12,163 nt of DNA from Candidatus Fermentibacteraceae bacterium (GTDB taxonomy: Bacteria; Fermentibacterota; Fermentibacteria; Fermentibacterales; JCC-6). Below the pieces are notes generated by a model. The model ran no database searches. It saw only the letters and a program-made list of their open reading frames with translations, and was not told the DNA's origin. A program made the translations under genes and the position numbers. The stretch lies in assembly GCA_021162285.1 (NCBI GenBank), contig JAGGYZ010000099.1:1-12163 (forward strand), read 5' to 3'. Shown piece by piece: positions 1-7,862 of this stretch (within the stretch, counting starts at the first letter, position 1; each line of letters begins with the position of its first letter).

Positions 1-1064
1 CTTACCACACTCTCGGCTCTGGCAAAATCAAGTGCATTTTCCGGAAGAACGATGCCCTGCTGTTCCGCCTGCTCTGCAAGGCTGTATCTCTGCGCAAGCG
101 ATTCTACATAAAACCACAGGGTAACCTCTGGCGCTGCAAATACTTCTGGCGGTGAAAACACTGCTATTTCCGCAGAAACCTCTCCTGGAAAATTCGCAGG
201 ATCAGACATGGACATTACATCCAGAATATCTGCCACTGTAAGCGTGTCTCTCTCCAGCAGTACCACAGGTTCCTGTGTCCCGGTTCCAGAGGGTACCAGT
301 CGGTTCTCATTTAAGATGCAGTTATCGGCCAGCGATGAAATTCCCTTTGACAACACCACATGTGGTGTTGCTGAGGCAACAGCAGTAAGAAGCCCCATGC
401 CCGGTGCCCTCTCATCAGGAATCCAGTCTCCCTCTGTAAGATTGAGCAGCCCCACGCACCACTCTCCATACATGGGAATTACATGTGCAACGCCGGTTTC
501 AATGGTCAGCAGGGGAAAGAATGTACTTGTAATCCTCTGAACTGGACCGCTGAATATTCTGTAACTTGAACCGTCTTCAAGACTCCACGGTGCAACCATG
601 GACAGGGCCGAAATTTCAAAATTCCCGGAGTTCCACTGATCTGCAATTACAGAGGCTTCCACGGAATCATCCACAAGAACAACCTGCAGAGAAAAACCTG
701 AGTAGCCGCATGAGGCAATGGAATCTGTGTAGGCCTGGGAATCAAACCGCATTCCAATCCGGTTGAACACAGAGTCCGACAGCAATGAAACTCTGTAGAT
801 ATCTTCCCAGCCTTCAGAAACCGAAGGATCCTCCTGCCAGGCGGCAAGAAGTGACTTTTTCATAACTATTTTTGTCATCAGTCCCATTCTGCCACCCGGT
901 TCAAGAACAGCAACCTGCAGATCTGCAGGAAGATTGTTGAAAACAGAAAGATACTCGTCTGTGGTTACAGCAGAGCCGTTTACAGAACCGAGTTCACCGG
1001 TCTTTCCGCAGGACAATACAAGAAGTATCGTAACTGCTGTAACGGCATAAAGAAGCGCTCGCAT
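1..1064 (-). CDS. SurA/PpiC-like periplasmic chaperone lipoprotein (C-terminus cut off by window edge)
   Basis: I translated 354 residues on the minus strand with no stop before the window edge. The ATG at 1064-1062 has an AGGTGG ribosome site 5 bases upstream. Residues 1-19 form a lipoprotein signal with lipobox LVLSC, so Cys19 is the predicted acylated residue. Residues 26-80 (G-S-V-N-G then a DEYLS helix and a long KIVMKKSLL helix) have the look of the SurA N-terminal chaperone domain. Residues 124-212 follow the order of a parvulin domain: a VVLVDD strand, an EA helix, a GNFEISALS segment, then a phenylalanine-rich stretch and IETG before the closing strand. The match is weak and prolyl isomerase activity is doubtful. 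The start lies 32 bases after the mfd stop with no terminator between, so co-transcription is likely. Inferred role: folding of exported or outer-membrane proteins, anchored by lipid. Confidence 0.7.
   Translation of the reverse strand, partial: MRALLYAVTAVTILLVLSCGKTGELGSVNGSAVTTDEYLSVFNNLPADLQVAVLEPGGRMGLMTKIVMKKSLLAAWQEDPSVSEGWEDIYRVSLLSDSVFNRIGMRFDSQAYTDSIASCGYSGFSLQVVLVDDSVEASVIADQWNSGNFEISALSMVAPWSLEDGSSYRIFSGPVQRITSTFFPLLTIETGVAHVIPMYGEWCVGLLNLTEGDWIPDERAPGMGLLTAVASATPHVVLSKGISSLADNCILNENRLVPSGTGTQEPVVLLERDTLTVADILDVMSMSDPANFPGEVSAEIAVFSPPEVFAAPEVTLWFYVESLAQRYSLAEQAEQQGIVLPENALDFARAESVV
351..370. repeat. perfect 20-base palindrome inside a coding region
   Basis: The left half CAACACCACA (351-360) is the exact reverse complement of TGTGGTGTTG (361-370), with no spacer. 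It lies inside the SurA-like lipoprotein gene at about residues 231-238 (A-T-P-H-V-V-L-S). A second short inverted repeat, GTTGC/GCAAC around a TGAG loop (367-380), abuts it. This may be a chance result of codon choice, or a protein-binding site or cruciform. Confidence 0.6.
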
Positions 1065-1096
1065 AAATTCCACCTCAGTTTACTCTAAAACTAGTG

Positions 1097-4000
1097 TTAA
1101 TGATTCTCGAAGTATTGGGCGAATATACGCAAAACGGTAAGCAACGCGAACATTCTCTCCTCAGGCAGGCTGTCTCTGAAGTTTCTGGAAAGCACGGTCC
1201 GCCCTGTTTTTTCCGTCTGTACTTTCCAGCCTTCTCCAGCAAGGGATCTGACTTTCTGTACCCTGGGGGCTGCTCCGGGTAAAAACACCAGCCTCGCCAT
1301 GAAAGAACTGAGGACAACATCCTCTATACCGGACTTCATTGCAAGGCTGTTCACCCAGGCACGGTCGGCCACCCCTCTCACCGGCTGCGGTATTGTCCCG
1401 AATCTGTCTTTGACATACTCAAGCCACTGTTTTACATCATCCTGCGTCTTTGCCCGCCAGACCCATCTGTACAGGTGAACCCTCTCAGAAGTATCCGGCA
1501 TGTATTCCTCAGGAATAAATGCCTTTCCGGGAAGTTCAATACGGGCCTGAGGTCTCTGCAAACCGCCTTTTTCACCTTTCAGCATGCTAACCTCACGGGC
1601 CAGGAGTTCCTCGAACATGGAGTATCCTACAGACTCCACCTGACCACTCTGCCCGGCGCCCAGAAACTCTCCTGCACCTCGGAGCTCAAGGTCCCGCATG
1701 GCAATGTGCCAGCCGCTTCCCAGTCTGGTATACCTCTGGATTGCCTCCAGCCTGTTTCTGCCCTCCGGCTTCAACCTGCCAAGACCGCCAGGTGTAATCA
1801 TGTAACAGTAAGCTCTGTGGTGGCTTCGGCCCACCCTTCCCCGCAACTGGTAAAGCTCTGCCAGGCCGAAGTTCTGTGCATTGTCAATAAACATGGTGTT
1901 CACTCTGGGCAGGTCTATCCCTGACTCAATAATGCTTGTGGAAAGAAGCATCTGGTATTTTCCAGCCATAAATGAATGCATCACATCTTCAAGCTGGTGG
2001 GAACTCATCTGACCGTGTCCTACAACGATGTCTATATCAAGAAAACTCTCCAGCCTGCTCTTCATTTTTTCGATGGTACTTATGCGGTTGTGGATGAAGA
2101 ATATCTGACCGTCTCTTTCCAGTTCTCTGGCTACTGCCCTTGCGATAATGTCGTGATTGAAAGTGGTAATTTCTGTTTGAATAGGGTATCTGTCCCGGGG
2201 AGGAGTTGAAATAATGGAAATCTCCCTGAAACCGGAAAGGGCCATGTGAAGAGTTCTTGGAATAGGCGTAGCCGTAAGGGTAAGCGTATCTACCGTTGTT
2301 TTCATCTCCCGCAGGTACTCTTTCTGTTTAACTCCAAACCGCTGTTCCTCGTCTACGATCAGAAGACCCAGGTTGTTGAACCTGACATCCTTCTGCAACA
2401 GACGGTGAGTTCCCACAACTATGGACACATCACCCTGGGACATGCCTGTGAGCGTTTTTTTCTGTTCTGCACGGCTCTGAAATCTGCTGAGGACATCCAC
2501 CTTTACCGGAAACTCTGCAAGTCTGTCGCGAAATGTGTTGTAGTGCTGCTCTGCCAGAACTGTAGTCGGTGCCAGAACAGCAACCTGGACACCGGCTTCT
2601 GCAGCCCTGAACGCAGCGCGAAGGGCAACCTCTGTTTTCCCGTAGCCCACATCTCCGCAGATGAGTCTTTCCATTGGTGTATCTTTCGAAAAATCTTTCA
2701 TCACGGCATTGATAGCAGCGGCCTGATCAGGAGTTTCCTCGTAAGGAAAACTTTTCTCCATGGCTTCAGAGAGCCTGCCTGGGGGAGGAAACGCCGGCCT
2801 TTTTCTTACAGTTCTCTCGGCATACAGTATTGCAAGTCTTCCGGCGATTTCCTGCGCCCTGTTTTTTACTCTGGAAAGCCGTTTGAGCCAGGCAGTTCCA
2901 CCAATTTTGTCGAGAACAGGATTTCCTCCACCTGGAGTAAGGTACTTCTGTACCTGACCTATCTGTTCCAGAGGAATCATCAGCCGGTCTCCGTCTCTGT
3001 AAACAAGCTCAAGACAATCCACATCACCGTCGGCAACTGTAAGCTGCTTCAACCCAAGAAACTGACCAATGCCGTAGGCTTCATGAACAATGTAGTTTCC
3101 AGGCTGAAGTTCTTCCCATGATGCCAGTGTTTCGCCACCCCGGAATTTTCTTACCCTTTCCGGACGCCTTCTTGTACTGAGCAGTCTCCGCTCACACAGA
3201 AACGCGATGGCAGAACCGCTGTTCCTCATCACAAAACCATCTGAAATGGACAGAACCGGAACTTCCACCGATTTTCGGATATCTTCCGGAAGCAGTTCTC
3301 TGAAGGAATTGGATTCAGCCCCGGTGTCGCAGGCAACTGCGATTCGGAAACCACTGTCCCGCCACTGCCTCATCTGCCGGAACATCTCGTCACGGTGCCC
3401 CATAAACCCTGTCTGAGGCTCTGTGGGCAGGTAAAAGTCTACAGTCTCTGAAGGAACCAGGGTGTGTTCCAGGACACGGCCGCAGCGGGCAATACTGGTC
3501 TCAATTTCCTTCCAGGAAGCATAAGCTTCGGAAAATTTGAATGGAAGATCTCCAGGAAAGGCCGCTTTTCTTGCCAGAATCGTTTCTTCGATAACCTGTT
3601 TCAGCCTGAGCGGTTCTACAAGAATAAGCGTTCCAATTTCCGCCAGGTAGTCAAAGATGGTGGAAAAACTGTTGAAAAACAGAGGCAGATGATGCTCTAT
3701 TCCCGGGAAATCACTTGCCCCGTACATGAATTCCTCAAGCGGGTGCTCATCGGGTACTCTGTCTGCAGCAGCATTCCACTCCCCAGGAGTAAGAACCACC
3801 TCTCTGGCAGGTAGAATAACCGCAGTGCCTACCCGGTTGATGGTTCTCTGTGAATGCTGATCAAACAGACGAACCGACTCAACTTCATCTCCGAAAAATT
3901 CTATCCTGTACGGATTGTCATTCCCGTAGGTACCAATATCAACAATTCCGCCTCTTCTGGACCATCTGCCCTGCTCAAATACAGAAGACTCTTTGATGTA

Positions 4001-4474
4001 ACCCGCTGAAAGCAGCCAGTTTTCAAGGCTGTTCGGGCTGAGACGCATTCCTCTGTAAACCGATAGCATCCTGAAAGAATCCGCAGGGGGAAGCCTCTTT
4101 ACCAGAGACCTTGCCGGAACAACAACCAGGGTATCATGTCTGGCGGAATGCAGCCCCGCCAGGCACTCAATTCTGTCTGCAATAACACTCTGATGAGCTG
4201 CTTCGCCCTGGAAGGGGAGAGTTTCGTAGGCAGGAAAGTAAAGTACATCTGTTCCAGTGACAGCTTTTATATCATCCCTGAGAGATTCAGCGGTTGTTAC
4301 AGTCGGGGCAACTACAATAGTTGGACCGGCAAGCCTGTGAGCAGATACCACTGCCAGGGAAAGGGATGCTCCTCCAAGGCCTCCGACTGTGGTTCTGGAG
4401 TTTTCAGTGAGGCTGTCAAGTATCGGTGAAAAAACAGAATCCCAGAAAAACTCATCCGTGACAGACCGGGTCAC
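1097..4474 (-). CDS. mfd: transcription-repair coupling factor Mfd
   Basis: This 1125-residue protein is of normal length for Mfd, the ATP-driven translocase that removes RNA polymerase stalled at DNA lesions and recruits UvrA. The UvrB-like N-terminal module covers about residues 1-350. Its degenerate nucleotide loop (GGLGG near 31-35) lacks the GKT of UvrB, and the GGIVDI element is near 175. The CarD-like RNA-polymerase interaction domain is at about 452-520 (GNYIVHEAYGIGQF). The RecG-type motor begins with Walker A GDVGYGKTE (607-615), followed by DEEQ (708-711) and TATPIPRTL (734-742). A TRG-like LRGAGEFLG segment and the C-terminal regulatory domain follow. The start is GTG: the bases GTGA overlap the stop of the upstream M23 gene, and AGGAG lies 8 bases upstream. 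This implies translational coupling. The SurA-like lipoprotein gene follows. Confidence 0.97.
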   Translation of the reverse strand: MTRSVTDEFFWDSVFSPILDSLTENSRTTVGGLGGASLSLAVVSAHRLAGPTIVVAPTVTTAESLRDDIKAVTGTDVLYFPAYETLPFQGEAAHQSVIADRIECLAGLHSARHDTLVVVPARSLVKRLPPADSFRMLSVYRGMRLSPNSLENWLLSAGYIKESSVFEQGRWSRRGGIVDIGTYGNDNPYRIEFFGDEVESVRLFDQHSQRTINRVGTAVILPAREVVLTPGEWNAAADRVPDEHPLEEFMYGASDFPGIEHHLPLFFNSFSTIFDYLAEIGTLILVEPLRLKQVIEETILARKAAFPGDLPFKFSEAYASWKEIETSIARCGRVLEHTLVPSETVDFYLPTEPQTGFMGHRDEMFRQMRQWRDSGFRIAVACDTGAESNSFRELLPEDIRKSVEVPVLSISDGFVMRNSGSAIAFLCERRLLSTRRRPERVRKFRGGETLASWEELQPGNYIVHEAYGIGQFLGLKQLTVADGDVDCLELVYRDGDRLMIPLEQIGQVQKYLTPGGGNPVLDKIGGTAWLKRLSRVKNRAQEIAGRLAILYAERTVRKRPAFPPPGRLSEAMEKSFPYEETPDQAAAINAVMKDFSKDTPMERLICGDVGYGKTEVALRAAFRAAEAGVQVAVLAPTTVLAEQHYNTFRDRLAEFPVKVDVLSRFQSRAEQKKTLTGMSQGDVSIVVGTHRLLQKDVRFNNLGLLIVDEEQRFGVKQKEYLREMKTTVDTLTLTATPIPRTLHMALSGFREISIISTPPRDRYPIQTEITTFNHDIIARAVARELERDGQIFFIHNRISTIEKMKSRLESFLDIDIVVGHGQMSSHQLEDVMHSFMAGKYQMLLSTSIIESGIDLPRVNTMFIDNAQNFGLAELYQLRGRVGRSHHRAYCYMITPGGLGRLKPEGRNRLEAIQRYTRLGSGWHIAMRDLELRGAGEFLGAGQSGQVESVGYSMFEELLAREVSMLKGEKGGLQRPQARIELPGKAFIPEEYMPDTSERVHLYRWVWRAKTQDDVKQWLEYVKDRFGTIPQPVRGVADRAWVNSLAMKSGIEDVVLSSFMARLVFLPGAAPRVQKVRSLAGEGWKVQTEKTGRTVLSRNFRDSLPEERMFALLTVLRIFAQYFENH

Positions 4475-5880
4475 TCCACAGACTCCTGGGTTTCAGCCTC
4501 GGGCTCCTCCTGTGGCACAGGAAGGTCTGTTCCGGTGAGCATCGACCACTGGGCCTCAATTACAGACATCTCAGCAAGAAATCTCTCAAGCTCTTCCCCT
4601 TCAAGCGGATCAGCTGGAGGCATTATCTCTGTGGCAGGATTGACGTAAGAACCATTTCTCTTCATCTCAAAGTGTACATGAGGGCCTGTTGAAAGACCTG
4701 TAGTACCTATGTATCCGATAATTTCTCCCTGATGAACAAAACTTCCTACGCTCTGTCCCGATGCAAAATTGCTCATGTGGCCGTAACCTGTTTCGTAACC
4801 GTTTGCATGCCTGATGCGAACCATGTTGCCATAGCCGCCACTCCAGCCCCGAAGTGTGATCACACCATCTCCGACGGCATATATCTCGGTGCCCATGGGC
4901 GCTGCGTAGTCTATACCCCTGTGTGCCCGCGTGTATCCAAGAACCGGATGCATCCTGGCATCGGTGTATCCTGAGCTGACTCTTCCGAACGGAACCGGCA
5001 TTTTCAGGAACATCGTTCTCAGAGAGGCTCCGTCACGGTGGTAGTGATCGAGAATGATCTCGGCCGAATCGGATTCTTCTGGCCGATGGAAGAAGGGAAA
5101 TGCTTCAGCGATTCCACCGTACGCAAACTGGTACTTGGCCGCAAGTATCCTTCTGAACCCGGTTTCCCCGTCAACAGGGTAGCGGTTCTCTTCAATGAAA
5201 ATCCAGAGTTTGTCTCCTACTTTCACATCGTAGTAGAAATCGATGTCGTAAACAAACAGCCGGTCGGTAAGAGCACGCTGAAGTTCCGAGATGTAACCCA
5301 CCGCCCGTGAAGAGTCTCTGCTGTTCACCAGAATTCCCGATTCAGTGAGGTCTTCAGGCAGTGCCGTTTCCCACAGAGCATCCCAGACCGTGGTGGAAAT
5401 TTCACAGGAAATGGCTCTCTGACGAACCCACCTTTCCTGGGGCACATACTCCCAGTCGACAGGACTACCGTCTGTGTAGCAGATTCTGTAAAATCCCCTT
5501 CTGTTACGCGGATATGCTCTGAGTTCCGAAAGCTGGTCATGGCAGTAAATTGCACTGAGGGTATCTCCTGCTCTCTGAACAGTCCACCCCAGGCTGTCCA
5601 TAAGAATACCGCATGTTGAAAGATACTGTCCGCCTGAAATACCAAGATCACGAACTGCTCCACCGAGAAATCCCTCACCAATGGCTGATGTGTGAACATC
5701 TATGGTGTCTGCCAGTACTGTAAGCATTCCCATGCGGCAGCTGTCCAGAGTATCCATATCCGTGTAGAACTTCCACGGAGTTCCCGTATTTTCATCAACG
5801 GAGACTGTGAACATCATAGTCACCCCCACCGCAGCCACAATAAGAACAACGGCAAGCCAGTTTCTTCTGTATCGAAGCAA
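4471..5880 (-). CDS. membrane-anchored M23 (LytM) family peptidoglycan endopeptidase
   Basis: This 469-residue protein has an N-terminal membrane anchor (about residues 8-25, after RYRR), a long extracytoplasmic region and a C-terminal M23 domain (about 300-420). All catalytic signatures are present: H320 and D324 in HRGIDYA, H368 in YGHMS, and H401/H403 in HVHFE. By homology with LytM, H320, D324 and H403 bind zinc, and H368 and H401 are catalytic. It should cleave peptide cross-bridges in peptidoglycan, as MepM-like enzymes do. The acidic tail (after 450) is low in complexity. I chose TTG at 5880-5878 because GGAGG sits 4 bases upstream and the upp stop is 19 bases upstream. An in-frame ATG at 5982 would overlap upp by 83 bases. 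It overlaps mfd by 4 bases. The middle region (30-290) is unassigned. Confidence 0.9.
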   Translation of the reverse strand: MLRYRRNWLAVVLIVAAVGVTMMFTVSVDENTGTPWKFYTDMDTLDSCRMGMLTVLADTIDVHTSAIGEGFLGGAVRDLGISGGQYLSTCGILMDSLGWTVQRAGDTLSAIYCHDQLSELRAYPRNRRGFYRICYTDGSPVDWEYVPQERWVRQRAISCEISTTVWDALWETALPEDLTESGILVNSRDSSRAVGYISELQRALTDRLFVYDIDFYYDVKVGDKLWIFIEENRYPVDGETGFRRILAAKYQFAYGGIAEAFPFFHRPEESDSAEIILDHYHRDGASLRTMFLKMPVPFGRVSSGYTDARMHPVLGYTRAHRGIDYAAPMGTEIYAVGDGVITLRGWSGGYGNMVRIRHANGYETGYGHMSNFASGQSVGSFVHQGEIIGYIGTTGLSTGPHVHFEMKRNGSYVNPATEIMPPADPLEGEELERFLAEMSVIEAQWSMLTGTDLPVPQEEPEAETQESVE

Positions 5881-5884
5881 ATTT

Positions 5885-5889
5885 CCTCC
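5885..5889 (-). promoter_or_regulatory. ribosome binding site that fixes a TTG start
   Basis: GGAGG on the minus strand lies between the upp stop (5902-5900) and the TTG codon at 5880-5878. It sits 4 bases from TTG, slightly close but usable. No ATG or GTG between here and the membrane segment would keep the anchor intact, so this site supports TTG initiation of the M23 gene. Confidence 0.65.
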
Positions 5890-5899
5890 GTTAAACCGA

Positions 5900-6520
5900 T
5901 CAGGTATTGTTTGAATAGAGCCTGTCGCCAAAATCACCCAGGCCAGGCCTGATGTACCAGCTGGCGTCAAGTTCTCTGTCAACGCACACGGTGATCACCG
6001 TAAGATTTTCAAATACCTCCAGCCGGGCAATTCCCTCAGGAGCCGCCACGACGGAGACCAGAACCACTTCCGAAGCCTTCTTCTCGAACAGATACTCCAG
6101 AACTGATGCTGCGGTTCCACCAGTTGCAAGCATTGGATCAAGAACTATAACTTTCTTCCCGACAACATCGGGTACAGAAGAGTAGTGCCACACCGGTTTT
6201 GCCGTGGCTTCATCTCTGCTTATACCGATAAATGCCACCTGGCTGTCAGGCAGCAGATCCTGAAATGCTTCCAGCAATCCAAGACCGGCCCGGAGAATGG
6301 GAACAATAACGGGGTGGTCAACCAGAACTTCTCCCAGAGTAGTTTCCAGTGGAGTTTCCACCTCTGCCGGAGCAGTAGAAAGGTCTCGCGTTGCCTCAAC
6401 CGCCAGAAGATATGCCAGTCGGTTGGCGTAAGCCCTGAATCTGGCAGGAGACGCTTCTTTCCTTCTCAACCGCGTAACAAAGTCTCTTGCAACAGGATGC
6501 TCGAATTCTATCATTTCCAT
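5900..6520 (-). CDS. upp: uracil phosphoribosyltransferase
   Basis: This 206-residue protein is close to the usual size of about 208 for UPRTase, the cytoplasmic pyrimidine salvage enzyme that makes UMP from uracil and PRPP. ILRAG is at 75-79, the PRPP-binding loop VLDPMLATGGTA at 126-137, and the uracil-recognising C-terminal segment YIRPGLGDFGDRLY at 189-202. The start ATG at 6520-6518 gives the family N-terminus, with HPVARDFVTRLR near 8-19. An ATG codon two codons further in is an alternative. The ribosome site is poor: AAGGG lies 10 bases upstream. Longer in-frame extensions run into tyrS on the other strand and are unlikely. It is the first gene of the upp/M23/mfd/SurA-like operon. Confidence 0.96.
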   Translation of the reverse strand: MEMIEFEHPVARDFVTRLRRKEASPARFRAYANRLAYLLAVEATRDLSTAPAEVETPLETTLGEVLVDHPVIVPILRAGLGLLEAFQDLLPDSQVAFIGISRDEATAKPVWHYSSVPDVVGKKVIVLDPMLATGGTAASVLEYLFEKKASEVVLVSVVAAPEGIARLEVFENLTVITVCVDRELDASWYIRPGLGDFGDRLYSNNT

Positions 6521-6524
6521 ATGG

Positions 6525-6553
6525 TTAATACCCTTTCTGCTGTTCGTTGACAA
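6525..6553 (-). promoter_or_regulatory. possible upp promoter
   Basis: On the minus strand TTGTCA (6553-6548) is followed by a 17-base spacer and TATTAA (6530-6525). The −10 box is weak, and a start 6-7 bases downstream would fall on or beside the upp ATG, implying a near-leaderless message. The −35 box overlaps the tyrS −35 box on the opposite strand. Confidence 0.3.
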
Positions 6554-6575
6554 AATACAGAAAAAAATGTAAACT
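6547..6575 (+). promoter_or_regulatory. sigma-70-type promoter for tyrS
   Basis: A consensus −35 box TTGACA (6547-6552) and a 17-base spacer precede TAAACT (6570-6575), which keeps the key T, A and final T of the −10 box. The predicted start near 6582 leaves about 30 bases of leader before the ATG. That leader is too short for a T-box riboswitch, so tyrS is not controlled by that mechanism here. Confidence 0.6.
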
Positions 6576-6612
6576 CGCCAGATGTGTAAACCAAAACCGG
6601 AAGGAGCGGACA

Positions 6613-7848
6613 ATGGATACACTCCAGAGTCTGATTGACAGAAGTCTTGTTTACCAGATGACAAATGAGGAAAAGTTGAACGAACTCCTGGATGCCGGTT
6701 CTCTCTCCTTTTACATAGGTTTTGATGCCACAGCAAACAGCCTGCATCTCGGCCACCTTGTTCCGCTGATGATAGCCAGTCACCTTCAGAAGGCCGGGCA
6801 CAAACCTCACATCCTTATTGGAGGAGCTACGGCTCTTATCGGTGATCCGTCAGGCAGATCAACTGAGCGTACTCTTGAAACCAGAGACACCATTAACAAC
6901 TGGGCGGATTCTCTGAAGTCCCAGATGAACCGGTTTCTTGATTTCTCCAGCAGCACCGATAACGGAGCCGTTCTCCTTAACAATGCTGACTGGCTTAACA
7001 AGTTGAACTACATCAGTTTCCTCAGAGAAGTGGGCAGACATTTCAGTGTTAACAGAATGCTCACCGCAGAGAGTGTGAAACAGAGACTGGAAACCGGATT
7101 ATCATTCCTTGAATTCAACTACATGCTGCTGCAGTCGTACGACTTCCTGCACCTGTTCAAAGAGCACAACTGCACACTTCAGGTGGGAGGAGCCGACCAG
7201 TGGGGAAACATCGTGGCAGGGATAGACCTGATCCGCAGAAAGGAGTCTTCTGAAACCTACGGATTCACCTGCCCGCTTGTTACCACTTCCACAGGCGAGA
7301 AGATGAGTAAATCGCAACCAGGAGGAGCTGTCTGGCTTGACCCGGCACTTACATCACCCTACCAGTACTACCAGTTCTGGATCAATGTAGATGACAGAGA
7401 TGCGACCTACTTCATGAAACTCTACACCTTCCTCTCAATCAACGAGATCGCAGAGTACGAGAAACTTGAAGGTGCGGATATCAGGAAGACAAAGGAAAAA
7501 CTGGCTTTTGAAGCCACAGCCATCGCACACGGCAGAAAAGAGGCTGAGAAGGCGCAGAGTGCTGCAAAATCTCTTTTTACAGGCACAGGAACACAACAGG
7601 ATGTACCATCAACCAGCATCCCTCTCGCAAATCTGGATGAAGGTCTCAGTGCAATTGATCTGTTTACGCAGACAGGGCTGTGCTCAAGCCGCGGTGATGC
7701 CAGAAGACTGGGCAAGCAGGGAGGACTGTACATTCAGGGAGAGAGAGTATCAGTTCCTGAAGAAAATATCACAGAAACTTTGATTAAAGATAATTCCCTG
7801 CTCCTGAGAGCAGGGAAAAAGAGATACCACAGAGTTAACTTTGTGTAA
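6613..7848 (+). CDS. tyrS: tyrosyl-tRNA synthetase
   Basis: This 411-residue protein attaches tyrosine to tRNA-Tyr in the cytoplasm. Class I signature HLGH is at 45-48, after FYIGFDATANSLH, and KMSKS at 230-234. Between them are the tyrosine-pocket stretches YMLLQSYD (170-177) and QVGGADQWGN (190-199), typical of bacterial TyrRS. An S4-like RNA-binding domain occupies about 345-411 (CSSRGDARRLGKQGGLYIQG). The length matches the usual 410-425. The start ATG has AAGGAG 6 bases upstream; the upstream in-frame ATG at 6547 lies inside the promoter and is rejected. It is divergent from upp and converges on the DUF3298-like gene with 14 bases between stops. Confidence 0.97.
   Translation: MDTLQSLIDRSLVYQMTNEEKLNELLDAGSLSFYIGFDATANSLHLGHLVPLMIASHLQKAGHKPHILIGGATALIGDPSGRSTERTLETRDTINNWADSLKSQMNRFLDFSSSTDNGAVLLNNADWLNKLNYISFLREVGRHFSVNRMLTAESVKQRLETGLSFLEFNYMLLQSYDFLHLFKEHNCTLQVGGADQWGNIVAGIDLIRRKESSETYGFTCPLVTTSTGEKMSKSQPGGAVWLDPALTSPYQYYQFWINVDDRDATYFMKLYTFLSINEIAEYEKLEGADIRKTKEKLAFEATAIAHGRKEAEKAQSAAKSLFTGTGTQQDVPSTSIPLANLDEGLSAIDLFTQTGLCSSRGDARRLGKQGGLYIQGERVSVPEENITETLIKDNSLLLRAGKKRYHRVNFV
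7794..7817 (-). terminator. candidate terminator for the DUF3298-like gene, lying inside the tyrS 3' end
   Basis: A perfect 10-base stem TTCCCTGCTC / GAGCAGGGAA encloses a 4-base loop. Read on the minus strand it is followed by TTATCTTT, a weak U tract, and lies about 46 bases after the stop of the 7863-8510 gene. On the plus strand no T run follows, so it should not stop tyrS. Confidence 0.4.
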
Positions 7849-7862
7849 CTGTGGGAGACTGC

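Noticed and set aside
2246..3121. Plus-strand open frame of 291 codons opposite mfd
   Set aside because: It is antisense to a conserved part of mfd. Its translation has no recognisable domain and no convincing ribosome site.
5881..5982. In-frame ATG start at 5982 for the M23 peptidase
   Set aside because: It would overlap upp by 83 bases and add residues before the membrane anchor. TTG at 5880 has a close GGAGG and follows the upp stop.
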